Below are positions 58,007-64,000 of a stretch of 64,000 nt of DNA, piece after piece. The position numbers and the translations under genes were made by a program. The notes under the pieces were generated by a model. The model did not search any database and had not been told where the DNA came from. It saw nothing but the letters and a program-made list of their open reading frames with translations. This stretch comes from Asterias rubens (Eukaryota > Echinodermata > Asteroidea > Forcipulatida > Asteriidae). The stretch's first letter is position 1. Each line of letters begins with the position of its first letter. The stretch is taken from positions 5,356,333 through 5,420,332 of the forward strand of contig NC_047078.1 in NCBI RefSeq assembly GCF_902459465.1, given 5' to 3'.

Positions 58007-61000
58007 CTAAGCAAACGGTATACAAAATAAAGGTTTCCATAGTTTCAACGGATACACGCAGAAAACAATTTTGAACTAAACTTTATGTTTTTTGGGGTAA
58101 CAAACAGTAACATTCTTAAAAAGTGAACACAAAACAACTGCATCTTTTTAGTTAAAACAGACACACAAAGAAGACGTGTTTTAAATCGATTTTTTCTTCT
58201 TCCTTAAACGGATATCATGACCTTTTAAATGGTTTTTACATTGTCTTAACCTTTCTATATCGTGTTTACTCCATGCAAATATTTTTAAAATCCTACCAAC
58301 TCCTTTTAAATTGATCGCGTAGTTTGTTATTTGTGGCTGTTTTGCAAAAAATGAAGGCCAGTACATTCAGAAAATAAATTATAACTTGAGCAGTATTATT
58401 GATTTCATTATGTATAAATTTTTGTTTACCTTGGACTTCAAATCTGCTTAACAGATTGGGTCCAATTCGAATGCTTCCTGGTGAAGGAGCTTGTCTGAAG
58501 GTCACAGTAGCTCTGTTCGCATCATTGCTGTTTAAACAAGATTAAGAAGTAACTATAAATACTAAATAGTAAACTTGCGGATGTAATCTCCTTTGAGGGA
58601 GTGGTGGCTCTGATAAGAGCCGGTGTGGTTTAATTAGGTGGTTGTGTTGTTTAATATACAGTTTGCTCAGTATATTTAATGGAGAATGATTTCTGATTTT
58701 TGAAATTTGTTTTACTGAAGTTTCTCTTTTGCCCCATGTGCAATTTCCTCCTTGATTTTGAACTTCCTCGATTTGCTTTATCTTCACCAAACAAACAACA
58801 AACAAGCAACTTCATAATAATAATCATATTATAATAATAAAACTTCAAAAATTAAATATAAATTAATGCAATAAACAAATCAATGGATGTTGTACTAATT
58901 TTAGAGTTACTTACGTTTGGTTGATCTGGACAGCAGAATGACCTGGGGGAAAGCAGAAACATTTGATAAAAGTGTTTTAATGTTGTGATAATAACCATGT
59001 TTCCATCTCTCTGAACCAGAGATGTAACAAGGAAAGCTATGCCCACCAGACATGCTTAAAGACACTATACACTATTGGTAATTACTCAAAACAATTATCA
59101 GCATAAAACCTCACTTGGTAACGAGTAATGGGGAGAGGTTGATAGTATAAAACATTGTGAGAAAAGGCTCCCTCTGAAGTGACGTAATTTTCGAGAAAGG
59201 AGTAGTTTCTTATGTTGAGATAAGCCTACACCTAGTGAGAAGACTGGTCTTTGACAATTACCAATAGTGTACACACTGCTTTAAAGACACTATACACAAT
59301 TGGTAATTGCCAAAGACCAGTCTTCTCTTGCACTTGGTGTATAAAAACATACGCACAAAATAACAAACCTGCGAATTTGTCGTCGAAATGCGAGAGAGTA
59401 ATGGAAGAAAAAAACACTCTTGTCACACGAGTTGTGTGTTTTCAGATGCCTTGAACTCAAGACCTTAGCTGAGTTACCGAATTCAGTTCAAATACTTTAG
59501 AGAGAAATTACTTCTTACTCGAAAACGACGTTACATCAGATGAAGCCATTTTTTTTTCAATGCGTTATACTATCAACAGCTCTCCTTTGCTCGTTACCAA
59601 AATAAGTTTTTATGCTATTTATCATTTTTAGTAATTATTAATAGTGTCCAGTGCCTTTAAGAATCCTCACAGTATACCTATGAATTCCTATTAACTTCAA
59701 TTTATTGACTGAAACAAAACTGAAACAAAACAAAACCAAAATCATGTCTACCCTGAATTTAGATGAATGCATTTAACAGCATAAAGAAACCATAGTTAGA
59801 GTGAGTAAGTACTACATACATTACTTCAAATGCGCGTTATAGACTTTTAAGGATTTTCTGAAACTTGTTTGAAAAACTATACTTTCCTAATTCTGAGATC
59901 CCTAAATCAACTATAAATATGATAGGTAGCCTTACGGTCTTTACGAAGCCTCGATGCGACAACCAGCAGGCTTATTGCAATCAGGAACCCGGATGACAAC
60001 ACCGCTGTGATCAAAACAATGTCTTTCCGAGCAATGGTATCCAACGGAGTAGCTCCAGACCCTTGAAACACGAGTTCAAAACAAACGTTGCTTTCATTGT
60101 TTTCTCTGATAATCAAAAATATACTGTGTTGACGGCTCACTATAAGCCCAAGACTTTAAGATGAACGTATAACGAATCTTTTTCTGGTTCATTCGCTAAA
60201 CTTCAAAAGGGCGAATATACATAAGGAACAGAACGATAAACTTAAAGGATTTGGGTACTCTTTAAACACAGAACATACAGTCCACAGATTTACATCAAAC
60301 TTACCAATTAAGTTTTTATGCTAACAATTATTTTGAGTAATTACCAATAGTGTCAACTGCCTTAAAAACAAAGTTAAATTTGATTCACCTTGTCCCGTTT
60401 TCAGTGTCAAACTGCTTGTAACCGTTACCGTTGATTCCACACTTTCATTCAAGTCTGTTGTTGCTGGCAATGTTGTGATCGATGCCGGCTGATCTGTAAA
60501 TTTCCAAACATAGATTTCATAAAAATAAAATTAGGCAGTGTTTGAACTAACATGACAACCCTAATTCGAAAAGTAAACATGCATTTTAACGACACTGCCT
60601 TAATAACACTGCATTGATAAGCCGATATAAGTAACTTAGTGACTTTGAAAACTTTCAATAAATGGTCGCATTCATTACTGAACAGGGAACATGACCAAGA
60701 TGGTGACAGCGTGATAATGGTCTATTGGAGTGTCATGAGACAATAACCGACCCGGAATTCCAGATTGATAAGCCGACATAAGTAACTTAGTGACTTTGAA
60801 AACTTACATGGAATGACGATTGTTGTAGAATTGTAGTTGGACTGGTTGTAGAAGGCGTCATGAACGTCACATTGGTATCTTCCTTCGTCCTTCAAGTTCA
60901 AGTTTAGAATCGTAATATTACAGCTTGTCTTGCCGTGATGAAGCGCGTACTTTCCCGTCTGGCCGACGGAATAATGGACCTCACCCGATGTATCGCAAGA

Positions 61001-62517
61001 CTGCAGGACGGTGTTGTTGAGTGACCAAACAAAGGTGAAACTTCTTTGATCAGTTGTGCCGCTGTCGACCACAGAGCACGACAATGAAACGTCCCCCCCT
61101 TCTCCAGGAGTAAGAATGTTTTCTGCCTCAACACCAAAATTAGCTTTAAGATAAAAAGGTTTATAGTTAAAAACGACGTTCCCAATGATAGACCAAACTC
61201 TTTGGCAATAATTTCCATTGATCATAATGATCGGTTTGAAATAAGAAAATCACGTGAAATACTTCTACAACCCAACCTTCAAATTGACAAATTGGTAGCA
61301 GTTTTAGAAAACACAAAATAAATGGGTAGACTTACACTTCTGAAGTGTAATCAAAACTATAAAGACAATTCGAACGTTTTTTGTTGGGAAAATTTTTGCC
61401 GTATTTTATATGCTAATTTAGTCGGTGAACTTGTTTACCAGACAAAGGTCCGTTTTATTGGTTTGCCCCATTCAACAATAAAAATGTGACCCCGCCGTAC
61501 ATTTTATTTGAAGGTTCCGTTGTCGTAAATTTCAATAATTTAGAGGTAACACTTACCCTTTTTTACTTCGACTCTTGTTTCATTATTATTTCTGAAGTTA
61601 TGTCCATAAACTTCACACTTAACCACGGCATCATCTCCAAGGCCTATATTCAATATTATTAGATTGCCATTGTCTGGATTAACTTCCACAGTCTTGTTCT
61701 TGAACGATGCCACTCCACCACATCTAGCTGTTACTCCATCTGACATGTTTTCCACCCTATTTACTAACGTCCATTTCAGTATAATGCCATGTAGCCCATC
61801 ACAGGATGGAATCAATGTACCATTGGCATACCGAGCCTTGCATTCTAATTCTACGTCTTCACCTTCAAAAACTGAGACGACTGGTGGCATGTCTATCATG
61901 ATGTTCCCAGAAGATATGACGCCTAATAATACAAAGACAAATAATTGAAACCAAGAACTGAACAAAGATTCAATTTATGTTTTCTACCAGGTGAAAATTG
62001 ATTAGAATACATTTGTTTTATAATGGGTTTTTCGACACTCCATTAATTGATTTTTAGGTAGCTATCTAAAATTAAAATGTTTAACAATATTCATTTCTCC
62101 ATGCGCGATATCTCAGTTTATCTTGAAACCACTACTCTTCTAGTCTTATCCTAGGCCCTTTACGCAATCAACGGCCCGTTCAGAATTCATGAGCTGCATA
62201 CATACACGGTACATAACAGTACTCGAAGCATGTTTTTCCGAGATTTTTGTACCCCTAGCAAACGAAGCCCGATGCGGCCTCTTTGTACGAGGTTGAAACC
62301 TCGAAAAAACATTCTTCGACCCCACGGTATCAAGTACTGTTGTGTACCGTGCAGTATACGCAGTTCGTGAATTCAGAGCGGGCCGGTGCTTGCGTAAAGA
62401 GCCTTAGACAAGGCTACTAGTACTACGCTTGACGAGTTTTACTTCTGTCGACTTACCTTGAAAAATGTTTCCAATAATTAACAAGATTGCGAACCTCTGG
62501 GTAAGGCTTCCTTCCAT
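57813..62517 (-). CDS. Receptor B: two-Ig-domain membrane receptor with ITSM-like tail
   Basis: Eight exons read on the minus strand: 62517-62457, 61922-61557, 61143-60808, 60493-60389, 60061-59936, 58942-58915, 58527-58430, 58006-57813. They sum to 1314 bases, a continuous 437-residue frame with GT-AG borders. Order: signal peptide (1-20), Ig1 (about 25-141), Ig2 (about 145-252), Thr/Ser stalk, membrane span (about 304-325) followed by RLRKDR, and a tail of about 110 residues. The tail has TAYEEV (Tyr379, fits TxYxxV), a second Tyr403 in HTYAETRL, and the end DEAPSHPPPPRGIF. Exons 6 and 7 are exactly 28 and 98 bases, as in receptor A. It lacks counterparts of A's exons 8-9. Transcribed toward receptor A. 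Ligand and signalling role are inferred only. Confidence 0.85.
59055..59662. mobile_element. MITE family A fragments in receptor B intron 5
   Basis: 59055-59225 in inverse orientation and 59279-59662 forward, with CTATTGGTAATT ends. Another short end fragment lies at about 60316-60365 in the next intron. Confidence 0.7.
59936..60061 (-). CDS. Receptor B exon 5, transmembrane segment
   Basis: Encodes IVLITAVLSSGFLIAISLLV and following VA, then RLRKD. Phase 1-1; eight codons shorter than in receptor A. Confidence 0.82.
60808..61143 (-). CDS. Receptor B exon 3, Ig domain 2
   Basis: 336 bases, same as receptor A exon 3. Conserved GKYALHHGKTSCNITILNLN and DEGRYQCDVHD, with one additional Cys (LQSCDT). 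Confidence 0.88.
61557..61922 (-). CDS. Receptor B exon 2, Ig domain 1
   Basis: 366 bases, five codons longer than in A. Same four Cys. The N-terminal third is near-identical to receptor A at the DNA level; the remainder is diverged. Confidence 0.88.
62457..62517 (-). CDS. Receptor B exon 1, signal peptide
   Basis: MEGSLTQRFAILLIIGNIFQ with donor G|GTAAGT; phase 1 out as in receptor A. Confidence 0.8.
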
Positions 62518-63719
62518 CTTTTGAACAATATATTAGTACGTGTGAAGATGTTGGCGAATAATAGTTTATTAGATAAAGACGCTGCACTTTGAATCAAGCA
62601 AAGCTCTATCGCTGGAACTGTGACGGGGTCGGAATGATTATAACCAGTAGTGCAACTTCCTATACCGTATATTTTTCTCAAATCAGATGTTGGTGATTTC
62701 TGGTCGATTGCAAACAATGAATTGGCGTGTGTTGTTTATAGCAAGCACTGATACAGTTTTTACGTTTTGCAACCAAGTACACTTTCTTTTTAACTTTTAA
62801 ACAATTACTCCTGCCCATAAATCAACAGTTTTTTCAGGCGCGATGGAGAAAGAAAGTTTCGCTTTCTTTCCTGTTAAACACTGGATATACAGAAAAAGGG
62901 TAACACCTCCTTGTTATTGTAAAAACGTTTGATATCCGGTTTGATATTACAATGTTCTGTTATTGTGAACAACTGTACTTGACATGACACTTATGAGCCG
63001 ATGGTAAATCTATTTAATACAAGGATGTAAATACTTAATTTTGTTCGTGTCATTCAACATTTTACATATTGTTTGCTAAAGGGATGATCACAATTATTGA
63101 CCTCAAAATATTTTAACGATAAAAAAACAGCTATTTGTAATAAAAGTATTATGCTTACGTATAGTCAGGTGGCTTAGCGAAATTACAGTTACACGGCGGA
63201 CAAAAGCACAATTTTTGGCACAGAGCTCCCTATATATTAAGGGTCTTTTAATTAATATTAGCCGAGGAGCCCTCCGGAATTGTTGTTATTATTTATGTAA
63301 ATCAAAAAATTTCAAAATGGCCGCCAAATATGACAAAATATCATTTTTCTTGAGTCCTGGGAGTCATAAAAACCTCAGGGTGGTTGCTAAAAGTGACTTA
63401 CAGGTAGTTGGACAATAAAGGAGTACTAAAACATTTTCTTTTTAAATATCGCAGATACTCAACTTTCAATCACCACCCCTCCCCCCCCCCCCCCCCCCAG
63501 TTCAACCCGATCAAATCTCACTCTCTTAGCGGGGGCGGATCCAAACATTCTGAAGACAGGGGGTTTCTGGCCTATCAACCCCCATTTACAGGATATAAAA
63601 TAATTGTTTTTCATAATAATAGTAATAACAACAACTGTGTGTAAAGCGCCAAATTACCAACTATGTAGTTGTAACAATGTTTTATTTTATTTATATTTAT
63701 TGTTTTCTTCTGGTTTTGT
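62518..63719. other. 5' flank of receptor B and gene-free stretch
   Basis: Upstream of receptor B's start. Contains a poly-C run (about 63480-63498) and an AAAATGGCCGCC repeat fragment near 63313. No supported coding sequence. Confidence 0.4.
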
Positions 63720-64000
63720 GGTGGAGCGGGAGGTCGATCATCCCCCGATCATGGACATTAGTGGTTGCGCACATCATTCATACTTGAGAAAGTTTTCTTT
63801 CTCTGCATGTATCCGAGCCCACAAGGTGCACAATTTGGCTACCATATCATCTATGGACATGCGACCTGAGAAATAATCCAAGGAGGATTGCCCATTCATC
63901 TGATGGCATTTGAGATGCTGACAATCTCTGGCTGGGAGATCTCCTCTGTTGGGAGGCCCTGATCATTCTGCTGGAAGTTCTCCAGGATATCTCTAACATT
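63720..64000 (-). pseudogene. Possible LINE reverse transcriptase fragment at the window end
   Basis: The minus strand reads LPTEEISQPEIVS followed, after a frame change, by MNGQSSLDYFSGRM and LCTLWARI. This resembles the N-terminal reverse transcriptase region of non-LTR elements (EI..A...MKNGKS..LDYIS). It is broken and runs off the window. Confidence 0.4.

Overview
The window looks like nuclear DNA of a marine deuterostome, most likely an echinoderm. Genes are split by GT-AG introns, the DNA is AT-rich, and introns and flanks are crowded with short inverted-repeat elements and SINE/LINE debris. The echinoderm (possibly sea star) call rests on recognising MITE-like families by eye, so it is an inference.

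Layout. (1) 232-8791: a young Ty3/gypsy LTR retrotransposon with 1120-bp LTRs, 4-bp target duplication, tRNA-Leu-type primer site, gag, a well-formed -1 frameshift site, and a pol broken by one in-frame TAG. (2) 9669-16526: two plausible exons (Ig-like half-domain; stalk plus membrane span) of a third receptor-like gene, separated by a roughly 5-kb imperfect foldback whose right arm carries five near-identical 318-bp repeats, each with a tRNA-like pol III unit. (3) 18541-28825: nested retroelements. A minus-strand LINE is split by an old BEL/Pao element plus a plus-strand LINE containing an in-frame 531-bp triplication. (4) 28826-35898: MITEs, hairpin repeats and a foldback made of 26-bp minisatellite. 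(5) 35899-62517: the most interesting part, two complete multi-exon genes arranged tail to tail (receptor A on +, 10 exons, 542 aa; receptor B on -, 8 exons, 437 aa). Each encodes a signal peptide, two Ig-like domains, a short stalk, one membrane span and a tyrosine-motif cytoplasmic tail. An extra tail exon lies between them at 52972-53189.

How the genes may work together. Receptor A's tail has two ITIM-like motifs (VMYTSV, LVYADL) and an ITSM-like motif (TQYAAI); receptor B and the orphan exon carry TAYEEV. All three tails end in a Pro-rich segment containing PPPR-GIF. By analogy with vertebrate inhibitory Ig receptors these would recruit SH2-domain phosphatases or adaptors. The proteins look like a small cluster of innate immune or cell-recognition receptors, with A and B related by inverted duplication and with signs of sequence exchange in their first Ig domains. 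Function is inferred from motifs only. All splice sites were assigned by eye from GT/AG signals, exon phase and conservation between the two copies; transcripts were not available.
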